A stretch of DNA of 16,189 bases from assembly GCA_937907525.1 (NCBI GenBank), contig CALCIB010000052.1, positions 1 to 16,189 of the forward strand, written 5' to 3'. The translations under genes and the position numbers were made by a program. Below are positions 6,696-13,119 of this stretch, piece by piece. This stretch comes from an uncultured Planctomycetales bacterium. GTDB taxonomy: Bacteria; Planctomycetota; Planctomycetia; Isosphaerales; Isosphaeraceae. Each line of letters opens with the position of its first letter. Positions within the stretch are counted from its first letter, which is position 1. The notes below the pieces were generated by a model that had not been told where the DNA came from, made no database searches, and saw only the letters and a program-made list of their open reading frames with translations.

Positions 6696-6939
6696 GGAAC
6701 GCCGCCGAAACAACTTCCCGTGAACGACCCGAGAGAGAATATCCACAGATTTATCAGATTAACACAGATTAAATTGAATTTTCCGATCTGAATCTGCGTC
6801 AATCTGGGTAATCCGTGGATGAATTCCACGACGGAGAAGGCGCCGGCCGTCTACGAGGCTCTTGATTCCCCGGATTTACGGTTCGAGGCCACGCGAGTCG
6901 ACCCCGGAGAATTCCCGGAAGTTATTTCGGCAGCGTTCC
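6696..6939 (+). mobile_element. MITE-like non-autonomous element, copy 1 (244 nt)
   Basis: Ends are inverted repeats of about 24 nt with two mismatches: left starts GGAACGCCGCCGAAAC (6696), and the right end, read on the other strand, starts GGAACGCTGCCGAAAT (6939). The centre (6741-6820) is the 80-nt AT-rich palindrome. The whole sequence recurs inverted at 12569-12810, with the first 25 nt identical and roughly 80% identity by eye overall. It carries no transposase. It lies exactly in the GAA loop of hairpin 2 of composite repeat A. The flanks fit an insertion that duplicated a single A, or none. Short open frames inside are not considered genes. Confidence 0.8.
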
Positions 6940-7063
6940 AAGGGCCGGATGAGGGGGGCGAGCGAGAAAGCCGTCGGGCGCCGGCGTCCGCCAAGCGGGA
7001 CTCCGCCGAATGTCACCGGCCTTCTCGCGTGTCATCCCCTCATCCGACCGCTGCGCGGTCTGT

Positions 7064-7084
7064 CTTCCCCCGCGAGGGGGGAAG
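7064..7084 (-). terminator. Terminator-like hairpin after the CvpA-like gene
   Basis: An 8-bp GC-rich stem CTTCCCCC/GGGGGAAG with a 5-nt loop, 56 nt downstream of the stop at 7141 and part of repeat A. There is no U tract, so it may stabilise the 3' end rather than terminate by itself. Confidence 0.35.
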
Positions 7085-7140
7085 ATCGTGATGGTCGCCC
7101 TTCACCCACTTAGGGGACGGACTCTGATCGTCGGCGGGGG

Positions 7141-7911
7141 TCAGTATCCGGCCGTCGGGGCGACGGGGCCGCCGATCGGCCGCGATCCCGTCGCGCCGCC
7201 CGGCGGCGCCATCGCCGGCGCGCCGCCCCCTTCGCCGCCGCCCGCGGGGGCCTCGCCGCCGCCGTCCTCCAGGATGGGACCCTCGCCGTAGGGGCGGGCC
7301 TCCTGCTTGTCGAGCAGCCACTTGCCGCGGGGGTCGAACAGGTTGACCCGCATGAGCTGGTTGCCCGTCTTGCCGTAGGTGCTGTACGGGTCACGGGCGC
7401 CGGCGCCGTAGCGGGCGAAGACGTCGCCGGTGGTGGCCTGGAAGAAGCCCAGCCAGCCGTGGTCGATCCCGAAGCCGAACGGCGGCTTGGTGTCGTACTC
7501 GATGTAGCCGAACATCTTCTTATGCACCGGCGAGGCGTGGAACGCCAGCAGGATGACGGCGAAGGTGACGATCGTGGCGCCGAACCCGAAGACCAGCCGG
7601 ACGAGGTGGAAGACCGGGGTCGGGAACCGGACCATCGCCGGCCCCAGCGACTCGGTCGCCAGCCTCAAGAGCAAGGTCGACGCGCAGAAGATCAACATGA
7701 TCGCCACCGGCTCGGAGAAGCTCATGATGAAGCCGACGCCGGTGGAGTCGATCACGTCGGCCAGGGGCTCGAAGAAGTTGAACGCGATCATGCCGCCGAA
7801 GACGACGTTGAAGAACATCAACGCCGCCCCCCACGCCCCCTCGCTCGTCAAGACGTAGGTCATGAAGAGGATCAGGGCGACCAGGAGCGTGTCGAGCAAG
7901 GCCGGAGGCAT
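7141..7911 (-). CDS. CvpA-like four-helix inner-membrane protein
   Basis: 256 residues. Four hydrophobic segments at about 5-22, 27-48, 65-85 and 104-124 match the topology of the CvpA (colicin V production) family, which includes small integral membrane proteins of poorly defined function. Glycines in helices 2 and 4 (VVFGG, VFGFGATIV) fit that family. After the membrane part comes a soluble region (about 128-205), then a low-complexity Gly/Ala/Pro tail (216-256) with no predicted fold. The gene is last in the hisF-pilT-pilB direction, with a 271-nt gap that holds composite repeat B, so linkage to the pilus ATPases is plausible but not shown. The family call rests on topology and weak sequence resemblance; it could be another four-helix planctomycete membrane protein. 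Confidence 0.6.
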   Translation of the reverse strand: MPPALLDTLLVALILFMTYVLTSEGAWGAALMFFNVVFGGMIAFNFFEPLADVIDSTGVGFIMSFSEPVAIMLIFCASTLLLRLATESLGPAMVRFPTPVFHLVRLVFGFGATIVTFAVILLAFHASPVHKKMFGYIEYDTKPPFGFGIDHGWLGFFQATTGDVFARYGAGARDPYSTYGKTGNQLMRVNLFDPRGKWLLDKQEARPYGEGPILEDGGGEAPAGGGEGGGAPAMAPPGGATGSRPIGGPVAPTAGY

Positions 7912-7988
7912 GGCTGGAATCCCGTGGGGCTGGTGTGGTCGGGGGCGTTGGGAGGCCGCACATCAGGGCTTCGAGGCTAGCGTATCGG

Positions 7989-8166
7989 CCTTCCCCCCTC
8001 GAGGGGGAAGGTGGCCCGAAGGGCCGGATGAGGGGGAGAACGCGCCAGGAAGCCATCGGGTGTCAGAGCCGTTCAGGCGGGCTTTCGCGAATCCCGAAGG
8101 CGCTCTTGCTCGTCATCCCCCTCATCCGACCGCTTCGCGGTCTGTCTTCCCCCGCGAGGGGGGAAG
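7989..8166. repeat. GC-rich composite palindrome B, intact
   Basis: In order: hairpin 1 (7989-8011, CCTTCCCCC/GGGGGAAGG), hairpin 2 (8013-8025, GGCCC-GAA-GGGCC), GGATGAGGGGG (8026-8036), an 80-nt spacer, the exact inverted partner CCCCCTCATCC (8117-8127), hairpin GACCGC-TTC-GCGGTC (8128-8142), and hairpin CTTCCCCC/GGGGGAAG (8146-8166). This BIME-like arrangement fills the gap between the PilB-like and CvpA-like genes and is the uninterrupted form of repeat A. The spacers of A and B are recognisably related (shared AAGCC-TCGGG and GCGGG-type blocks). Confidence 0.8.
8146..8166 (-). terminator. Terminator-like hairpin after the PilB-like gene
   Basis: An 8-bp stem CTTCCCCC/GGGGGAAG with a 5-nt loop, 16 nt beyond the stop at 8183. 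It is followed on the minus strand by a second hairpin (8128-8142). There is no U tract. As part of repeat B it probably marks the transcript 3' end or separates expression of the CvpA-like gene. Confidence 0.4.
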
Positions 8167-8182
8167 TGGGACGGACGCTTGC

Positions 8183-9997
8183 TTACTTGACGACGCGGAG
8201 CAGTTCCTCGATCGACGTGCGGCCCTGGATCACCTGGCGGAGGCCGTCCTCCTGAAGGTAGATCATGCCGCCGCGGCGAGCCTCGGCCTTGATCTTGGTC
8301 AACGAGGGGTTCTCGCGGAGCATCTCGCGGATCGGCTCGCTGATGACCAGAAGCTCGAAGATCCCGGCGCGGCCGAAGTAGCCGGTGCCGCCGCAGACCG
8401 GGCAGACCTGCTCGGGGTTCTCGGGGCGGCGGTAGAAGACGTCCACCTTGTCGGCGGGGAGGTTGGCCTTCTTCAAGAACTCGGGCTTGGGCTTGTACGG
8501 CTCCTTGCACGCCTCGCACAAGAGCCTGACCAGCCGCTGCGCCAACACGGCGGAAAGCGCCGAGGCGATCATGAACGGCTCCACCCCCAGATCCAACAGC
8601 CGGAAGAGCGCCGTGACCGCGTCGTTGGAGTGGACGGTGGAGAAGACCATGTGGCCGGTGTTGGCCGCCTGGCAGGCGATGTTGGCGGTCTCCTGGTCGC
8701 GGATCTCGCCGATCATGATCACGTCGGGGTCTTGCCGAAGGATCGACCGCAGGCTGGTGGCGAAGGTCTGATCGGCCTTGGTGTTGACCTCCATCTGGGT
8801 GACGTTGTCCAGCTGGTATTCGATCGGGTCCTCCACCGTGATGATGTTCCGCTGGTAGCGGTCGATCTCCCGGAGCGAGGCGTAGAGCGTGGTCGACTTG
8901 CCGGATCCGGTCGGGCCGCAGACCAGGAACATGCCGTGGGGCTGGGTCACCAGGCTGCGGATCTGCTCGACCAGCTTGGAGCGCATCCCCAGGTCTTCCA
9001 GCTTGGTGATCCCCGCCGCGTTGTCGAGGATCCGCATCACCAGCTTCTCGCCCGCCTTGGAGCCCGAGGTGGCGACGCGGAAGTCCAGGTCGCGCCCGGA
9101 GAGCTTCGCCGCGAACGAGCCGTCCTGGGGCTTGCGCTTCTCCGAGATGTCCATCGCCGAGAGCGTCTTGAAGATGTTGATCACCGCGTCGCCGGTGGAG
9201 CGGTCGAACGGCTCGGCCGAGTGCAGGATGCCGTCGATCCGGTAGCGGATCGAGATCTGGTCGGAGGTCGGCTCCATGTGGATGTCGGTCGACCGACGCA
9301 ACACCGCGTCGTAGACCAACTCCTTGGCGGCCATGAAGTTGGGCGACTCCTCGGCCCGCCGCACCCGGTCGGGGTCCTCCTTCGCGCCCGAGCCCGACGA
9401 CTTGCCGACGAAGTTGATCGGCGGCCCGGCGCGGTCGACGACGTCGGTCCCCTTGTTGAAGATCGGCCGCATACCCAGCCGGACCAGCAGGTCGTTGGTC
9501 ACCTCGCCGATGTGGTAGGGGGTCAGGACCTTCCGATCGTCGGGCACGGTCTGGTTGCGGATGAAGACGTAGGTGAGGATCGGTATGAAGTAGGCCAGCG
9601 ACAGAAGCGTCATGCCGACCGGGTAGATCGGGATCGAGAAGACCATCCCCAGGCCGAGGATCCCGGACAAGAAGACGACGGTGTTCCACGTCTCGGACCT
9701 GGGGTTGTTCAGCTCCTTGCCGTCGTGCTCCACCCAGTCGGTGGTGCGGACCCAGAGCAGGTAGATCAGGACGACCGGGATGAACTTGTAAAGGTTCAGG
9801 TAGAACCCCGGCCCGCGCTCGGAGGCCGGGGCCTCGGCGGCGGGCGCGCCGCCGGGATCGCCGGGGACGCCCATGTCGGGGGCCTGGGCGATCAAAAGCG
9901 TGAAACTCGGCGGGTCGGCCGCGTCGGCCCCCGCGGCGGCGCCGAGGGTCCCGATCAGAAAGATCGACGTCGCGAGCACCAGGGACGGGCGAATCAT
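8183..9997 (-). CDS. Membrane-anchored PilB/GspE-type assembly ATPase
   Basis: A 604-residue hexameric ATPase that would power assembly of a type IV pilus or type II secretion pseudopilus. The C-terminal two thirds carry Walker A GPTGSGKST (361-369), the Asp box ITVEDPIEY (386-394), Walker B DVIMIGEIRD (425-434), the His box with H456, and the tetracysteine zinc site typical of PilB/GspE (C494, C497, C532, C535). The N-terminus is unusual. A signal-peptide-like segment (5-27), a Pro/Ala-rich linker (28-64) and three hydrophobic helices (about 68-82, 106-122, 126-146) precede the N2-like domain (from about 160), where cytosolic homologues have an N1E/MshEN domain. A cleaved signal plus three helices leaves the ATPase in the cytoplasm. 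AAAGG precedes the ATG. The paralogue pilT lies 152 nt upstream. Whether it serves a pilus or a secretion machine cannot be told here. Confidence 0.9.
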   Translation of the reverse strand: MIRPSLVLATSIFLIGTLGAAAGADAADPPSFTLLIAQAPDMGVPGDPGGAPAAEAPASERGPGFYLNLYKFIPVVLIYLLWVRTTDWVEHDGKELNNPRSETWNTVVFLSGILGLGMVFSIPIYPVGMTLLSLAYFIPILTYVFIRNQTVPDDRKVLTPYHIGEVTNDLLVRLGMRPIFNKGTDVVDRAGPPINFVGKSSGSGAKEDPDRVRRAEESPNFMAAKELVYDAVLRRSTDIHMEPTSDQISIRYRIDGILHSAEPFDRSTGDAVINIFKTLSAMDISEKRKPQDGSFAAKLSGRDLDFRVATSGSKAGEKLVMRILDNAAGITKLEDLGMRSKLVEQIRSLVTQPHGMFLVCGPTGSGKSTTLYASLREIDRYQRNIITVEDPIEYQLDNVTQMEVNTKADQTFATSLRSILRQDPDVIMIGEIRDQETANIACQAANTGHMVFSTVHSNDAVTALFRLLDLGVEPFMIASALSAVLAQRLVRLLCEACKEPYKPKPEFLKKANLPADKVDVFYRRPENPEQVCPVCGGTGYFGRAGIFELLVISEPIREMLRENPSLTKIKAEARRGGMIYLQEDGLRQVIQGRTSIEELLRVVK

Positions 9998-10042
9998 TTC
10001 CGACCTTTCATGACTGCGGGACTCGGCGGATCGATCCGGCGC

Positions 10043-10072
10043 GGGGCGTCCCCCTCGGGGCGGCGACGCCCC
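10043..10072 (-). other. Hairpin between pilT and the PilB-like gene
   Basis: GGGGCGTC (10043-10050) pairs with GACGCCCC (10065-10072) in a perfect 8-bp stem. The 14-nt loop contains a smaller CCCC/GGGG stem. It lies 45 nt before the PilB-like start and has no U tract. It may modulate read-through or protect mRNA ends. Confidence 0.35.
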
Positions 10073-10108
10073 TCGCGCCTGGGAGGGGACGGAGCGGAGC
10101 GGGACGGG

Positions 10109-10131
10109 GTCGCGACGCGGATCGTCGCGAC
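10109..10131 (-). terminator. Terminator-like hairpin after pilT
   Basis: The self-complementary octamer GTCGCGAC occurs twice (10109-10116 and 10124-10131) and can form an 8-bp stem with a 7-nt loop, 18 nt after the pilT stop. There is no U tract. Because each octamer is itself a palindrome, a duplex binding site is an alternative reading. Confidence 0.35.
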
Positions 10132-10149
10132 GCGCGCCCCGGACCTCCG

Positions 10150-11301
10150 TTATAGAATGCCGGGCTGGTTGATCGTAATCCCCTTGAGCGCCATTTTCAA
10201 AGACTCGGGCTGGGGGGCCACCTCGAACGCCGTGGCCCGCTCGATGAACTCGTTGACCACCAGTTGCCGCAGGCTCTCGGTGAAGTCCTGCATCCCCTCT
10301 TCCTTGCCGATGCGGATCGCGTCGCCCAGCTTGTTGTCATCCTCGTTGAGGATCAGCTTCTTGACCGTCGGGTTGATCCGCATGATCTCGTTGGTGGGGA
10401 CGCGGGTGAGGCCCTTGTCGCTCCACTCCTTCGTGGTCGGCAACAGCTTCTGGGCCACGACCGCCTTGAGGTTGAACGCCAACGACTGCCGCAAGGCCGA
10501 GTGCATGTCCCGCGGGAAGAGGTCCAAAAGCCGACCGATGGTCGACGGCGCCGTTCCCGCGTGGATCGTGCCGAAGACCAGGTGGCCGGTCTCCGCGGCG
10601 TGCATCGCGGCGCTGAAGGTCTCGCGGTCGCGCAGCTCGCCCACCAGGATGATGTCCGGATCCTGCCGCACCGCGTGCTTCAGCGCGATGTCCCAGTTGA
10701 GGACGTCGATGCCCACCTCGCGCTGGTTGATGACGCACTTGTCGTCCCGGTAGGTGTACTCGATCGGGTCCTCGACCGTCACGATGTGCAGCCGCTCGCG
10801 CTCGTTGACGTACTGGAGCATCGAGGCGATCGACGTCGACTTCCCCGACCCGGTCACGCCGGCGAAGATGACGATCCCCTGGTCGTACTTGGTGATCTCC
10901 GCCAGCACCGGCGGCAGGTGGAGCTGCTCGAACGTCGGGATCTTGTTGTTGACCCGGCGGGCGACCAGGCTGAGCCGACCCCGGGCCTTGAACAGGTTGA
11001 CCCGGAACCGGGTCTCCACGTCGCCGTCCACGATGATGTGGGCGTAGTCCACCCCCCCCTCGTCCTCCAGGATCTGGCGCTGCTTGGGGGTGAGGATCGG
11101 GTACATCAGCCGTTCCATGTCGGCTTCCGTCAGCTTCGGCAACTGCATCTGCCGCACGACGCCGGCCAACCGCATCGACGGCGGCAAACCCACCTTCAGG
11201 TGCAGGTCCGACGCCTGGAACTTGATGCACATGCGGAACAGCTTGTTCGCCTCCGGCTCATTGGCCGGCGCGTCGGTCCTGGCTTCGACGGCGGTGGACA
11301 T
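10150..11301 (-). CDS. pilT: Twitching motility retraction ATPase PilT
   Basis: A 383-residue soluble hexameric ATPase that depolymerises type IV pili and drives retraction. It shows the PilT N-terminal sequence ASDLHLKVGLPP (30-41), Walker A GVTGSGKST (148-156), Asp box TVEDPIEY (175-182), Walker B DIILVGELRD (216-225) and His box with H247 (GTIHAGTA). It lacks the C-terminal tetracysteine zinc site, as expected for PilT rather than PilB. The usual AIRNLIRE-type region is compressed: AIRIGKEEGMQDF (328-340) brings the LIR-x-GK and GMQ elements together without the normal stretch between them. The start is supported by GAGGAGAG at 11305-11312. It lies 48 nt downstream of hisF and 152 nt upstream of the PilB-like gene, so a shared transcript is likely. 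No pilC or pilM-Q genes are visible. Confidence 0.9.
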   Translation of the reverse strand: MSTAVEARTDAPANEPEANKLFRMCIKFQASDLHLKVGLPPSMRLAGVVRQMQLPKLTEADMERLMYPILTPKQRQILEDEGGVDYAHIIVDGDVETRFRVNLFKARGRLSLVARRVNNKIPTFEQLHLPPVLAEITKYDQGIVIFAGVTGSGKSTSIASMLQYVNERERLHIVTVEDPIEYTYRDDKCVINQREVGIDVLNWDIALKHAVRQDPDIILVGELRDRETFSAAMHAAETGHLVFGTIHAGTAPSTIGRLLDLFPRDMHSALRQSLAFNLKAVVAQKLLPTTKEWSDKGLTRVPTNEIMRINPTVKKLILNEDDNKLGDAIRIGKEEGMQDFTESLRQLVVNEFIERATAFEVAPQPESLKMALKGITINQPGIL

Positions 11302-11304
11302 GGG

Positions 11305-11312
11305 CTCTCCTC
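11305..11312 (-). promoter_or_regulatory. Ribosome binding site of pilT
   Basis: GAGGAGAG on the minus strand ends 3 nt before the ATG at 11301. The GAGGAG core is about 5 nt from the start codon, and it lies in the 48-nt gap after hisF. Confidence 0.55.
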
Positions 11313-11349
11313 GGGTCGGGATCGGAGTTCGGGGCTTGGGGCGGCCGGC

Positions 11350-12138
11350 TCAGGACGCCCGCGCGTCGGCGGGGCGGCGGACGGCCACGCCGCGGGCGGC
11401 CAGGTAGTCCTTGGTCTCCCGGATCGAATGTTCCTTGTAATGAAAGATGCTCGCCGCCAGCGCGGCGCTCGCCCCGGCCTCGGCCAGGACGGCCCGCAGG
11501 TGCTCCGGACTCCCGGCGCCGCCGGAGGCGACCACCGGGATCGTCACGGCGTCGACCACCGCCCGGGTCATCTCCAGATCGTAGCCGTTCTTGGTGCCGT
11601 CGGCGTCCATGCTGGTCAGGACGATCTCGCCGGCGCCGAGCCCCTGGACCTCGCGCGCCCAGGCGACGGCCTCCAGCCCGGTGGGAATCCGGCCGCCGTT
11701 GACGTGGACCTCCCAGACCTCGCGACCGTCGCGGACGACCCGCTTGGGGTCGATGTTGACCACCACGCACTGGCTGCCGAAGCGTCGCGACGCCTTGCGG
11801 ATCAACTCCGGGTCGCGAACCGCCGCCGAGTTGATCGAGACCTTGTCGGCGCCCGCCTTCAACAGCCCCCGCACGTCGTCGAGCGTCCGGACCCCGCCGC
11901 CGACGGTCAGCGGCATGAAGCAGACCTCCGACGTCCGCCGGACCACGTCCCAGATGATCTCGCGGCCCTCGTGGCTGGCGGCGATGTCGAGGAAGACCAG
12001 TTCGTCGGCCCCCTCCTCGTCGTACCGCCGGGCGATCTCGACCGGGTCGCCGGCGTCGCGCAGGTTCAGGAAGTTGGTCCCCTTGACCACGCGCCCGCGA
12101 TCGACGTCCAAACAGGGAATGATCCGCTTGGCCAGCAT
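11350..12138 (-). CDS. hisF: Imidazole glycerol phosphate synthase cyclase subunit HisF
   Basis: A 262-residue cytosolic TIM barrel. With the HisH glutaminase it converts PRFAR and ammonia to imidazole glycerol phosphate and AICAR in histidine biosynthesis. Diagnostic sequence: MLAKRIIPCLDVDRGRVVKG with catalytic D11, the phosphate-binding loops LTVGGGVR (77-84) and ASGGAGS (204-210), and NIDPKR with the second catalytic Asp D130. Length is close to the usual 250-260, with a short extra C-terminal tail. The frame is open far upstream, but the ATG at 12138 gives the conserved N-terminus exactly; the upstream part reads through the repeat region. No other his genes are in the window, and hisH must be elsewhere. 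It is first in a likely transcript with pilT; I see no functional link. Confidence 0.96.
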   Translation of the reverse strand: MLAKRIIPCLDVDRGRVVKGTNFLNLRDAGDPVEIARRYDEEGADELVFLDIAASHEGREIIWDVVRRTSEVCFMPLTVGGGVRTLDDVRGLLKAGADKVSINSAAVRDPELIRKASRRFGSQCVVVNIDPKRVVRDGREVWEVHVNGGRIPTGLEAVAWAREVQGLGAGEIVLTSMDADGTKNGYDLEMTRAVVDAVTIPVVASGGAGSPEHLRAVLAEAGASAALAASIFHYKEHSIRETKDYLAARGVAVRRPADARAS

Positions 12139-12242
12139 GGCGACCCCATCGCGGCGACCGGCTCGCGGGCGACTCGCCCGCCGCGCCCGAACCGATTCCG
12201 ACGTGCCCGGTTGCGTCCCGCCTCCGGCGAGGCGAACGCAAT

Positions 12243-12250
12243 ATTCTATA
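12243..12250 (-). promoter_or_regulatory. Candidate -10 region for hisF
   Basis: The minus strand reads TGTTATAGAAT here, containing TATAGA with a TG extension or TAGAAT (5/6). The -35 match is weak (TAGGCC at 17 nt from TAGAAT). Transcription would start about 98 nt before hisF. It is an AT-rich island in GC-rich DNA. Confidence 0.35.
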
Positions 12251-12469
12251 ACACCCGTTCCGCCCGGCCTAGAGCCCGCCCCCAAGATCGCGCCGCCCCG
12301 ATCGGGAAAAAAGATCCGACCGCGTCGTGGAATTCTGAAATCCCGGCCCCGACGCCGCGGATCATGCGAGTGACGCCGGATTCCCTCGCTTTTTGACAAT
12401 TCGCTCGGATCAAGGATGGGGCCGACCCGGAAGGCCCCCCAATTTGGCGGAATCCGGGAAGGCCGGGGC

Positions 12470-12566
12470 GACGCGCGCCGTCCCCTCTCCCGGCGGGCAT
12501 GGCTAGGGCCACAACTTTTCGACTCGGAATCTGGAAAGAATAGGAAGACGCGCCGTCCCCTCTCCC
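12470..12566. repeat. Short direct repeat next to the MITE-bearing palindrome
   Basis: GACGCGCGCCGTCCCCTCTC continuing CC (12470-12491) is repeated as GACGCGCCGTCCCCTCTCCC (12547-12566), with a two-nt difference in length. The second unit forms the left arm of hairpin 1 of composite repeat C. The first is probably a decayed or partial copy of the same palindrome family. Confidence 0.5.
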
Positions 12567-12959
12567 ACGGAACGATGCCGAAATAACTTCCGGGAATCCT
12601 TCGCGGCCGAATCGCGTGCCCATGACGTAAAACCGGAAAATCCAACGACTCGTAAACGTCCCGCGCCTTCTCCGTCGAGGAATTCATCCACGGATTTCCC
12701 AGATTGACGCGGATTCGGATCGGACAATTTAATGTAATCTGTGTTAATCTGGGAAATCTGTGGATATTCTCTCCCAGGTTGTTCGCGGGAAGTTGTTTCG
12801 GCGGCGTTCCCTGGGAGAGGGTGGCCCGAAGGGCCGGGTGAGGGTCGTCGCATTTCGGGATACGCCCTAGGTTTGCGTCGTGCCGATCCGACGCTCCCCG
12901 CGACGCGCGACGACCCCCGCCCGCCGCCGCGCGGCCGCCCTCTCCCGGTGGGAGAAGGG
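12558..12959. repeat. GC-rich composite palindrome C, interrupted by a MITE
   Basis: Hairpin 1 has arms CCCTCTCCCA (12558-12567) and TGGGAGAGGG (12812-12821), a perfect 10-bp stem split at its loop by the MITE. Hairpin 2 is GGCCC-GAA-GGGCC (12823-12835). Then GGGTCGTCGC (12842-12851) pairs with GCGACGACCC (12907-12916) across a 55-nt spacer. The outer inverted hairpin is CCCTCTCCC with GGGAGAAGGG (12938-12959). The layout matches repeats A and B, but the hairpin 1 sequence differs (CCCTCTCCC type), so it is a second subfamily. Confidence 0.7.
12569..12810 (-). mobile_element. MITE-like non-autonomous element, copy 2 (242 nt)
   Basis: An inverted copy of the element at 6696-6939. Terminal inverted repeats begin GGAACGATGCCGAAATAAC at 12569 and, on the other strand, GGAACGCCGCCGAAACAAC at 12810. 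The palindromic core is at 12686-12765 (30-nt arms, 20-nt loop). It carries no transposase. It is inserted in the apical loop of hairpin 1 of composite repeat C: the immediately flanking bases are the two arms of a perfect 10-bp stem with one C left on each side. Confidence 0.8.
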
Positions 12960-13086
12960 ACGGAATGGGCCGTCCGGTTTGACCTGGGGATCGCCTGCCG
13001 GCCCGCGAAAACCCTATTCGTCTTCGCCCCCCGAATCCGTCGAATTCCCGCCGCAACATCTTTGTCCCGAAACGCTTTGCGTCCGA

Positions 13087-13119
13087 TGGCTTCGATCGTC
13101 GCGATGACGAGCGAAGCCA
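13087..13119 (-). terminator. Strong hairpin after the esterase gene
   Basis: TGGCTTCG (13087-13094) pairs with CGAAGCCA (13112-13119), and inside it TCGTC (13096-13100) pairs with GACGA (13106-13110). That makes 13 paired positions with one internal mismatch and a 5-nt loop. It begins 7 nt after the stop at 13127 in the direction of transcription. No U tract follows, so Rho-independent termination would be atypical. Its placement makes it the best terminator candidate in the window. Confidence 0.55.

Larger units (their letters stand above)
6665..7084. repeat. GC-rich composite palindrome A, interrupted by a MITE
   Basis: Left half: hairpin 1 (6665-6687, 9-bp stem CCTTCCCCC/GGGGGAAGG), then hairpin 2 arm GGCCC (6689-6693), interrupted at its GAA loop by the element at 6696-6939, then arm GGGCC and GGATGAGGGG (6947-6956). 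Right half, inverted: CCCCTCATCC (7036-7045), hairpin GACCGC-TGC-GCGGTC (7046-7060), hairpin CTTCCCCC/GGGGGAAG (7064-7084). Removing the insert leaves a unit of about 176 nt that closely matches the intact copy at 7989-8166, including the roughly 80-nt spacer between halves. It fills most of the gene-free stretch 6627-7140. I see no gene there. Confidence 0.75.

Noticed and set aside
5799..6746. A long minus-strand open frame (315 codons) opposite the 6051 gene
   Set aside because: It is antisense to a gene with a good ribosome binding site and signal peptide, is Arg/Pro/Gly-rich, and ends in the ITQINTD-type translation of the AT-rich palindrome. It is a GC-driven shadow.
6665..8166. A CRISPR array, because short palindromic units recur
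   Set aside because: Units are few, unevenly spaced and inverted relative to one another; no regular spacers or cas genes are present.
12139..13059. N-terminal extension of hisF to 13059
   Set aside because: The conserved HisF N-terminus begins exactly at the ATG at 12138; the upstream part translates repeats.
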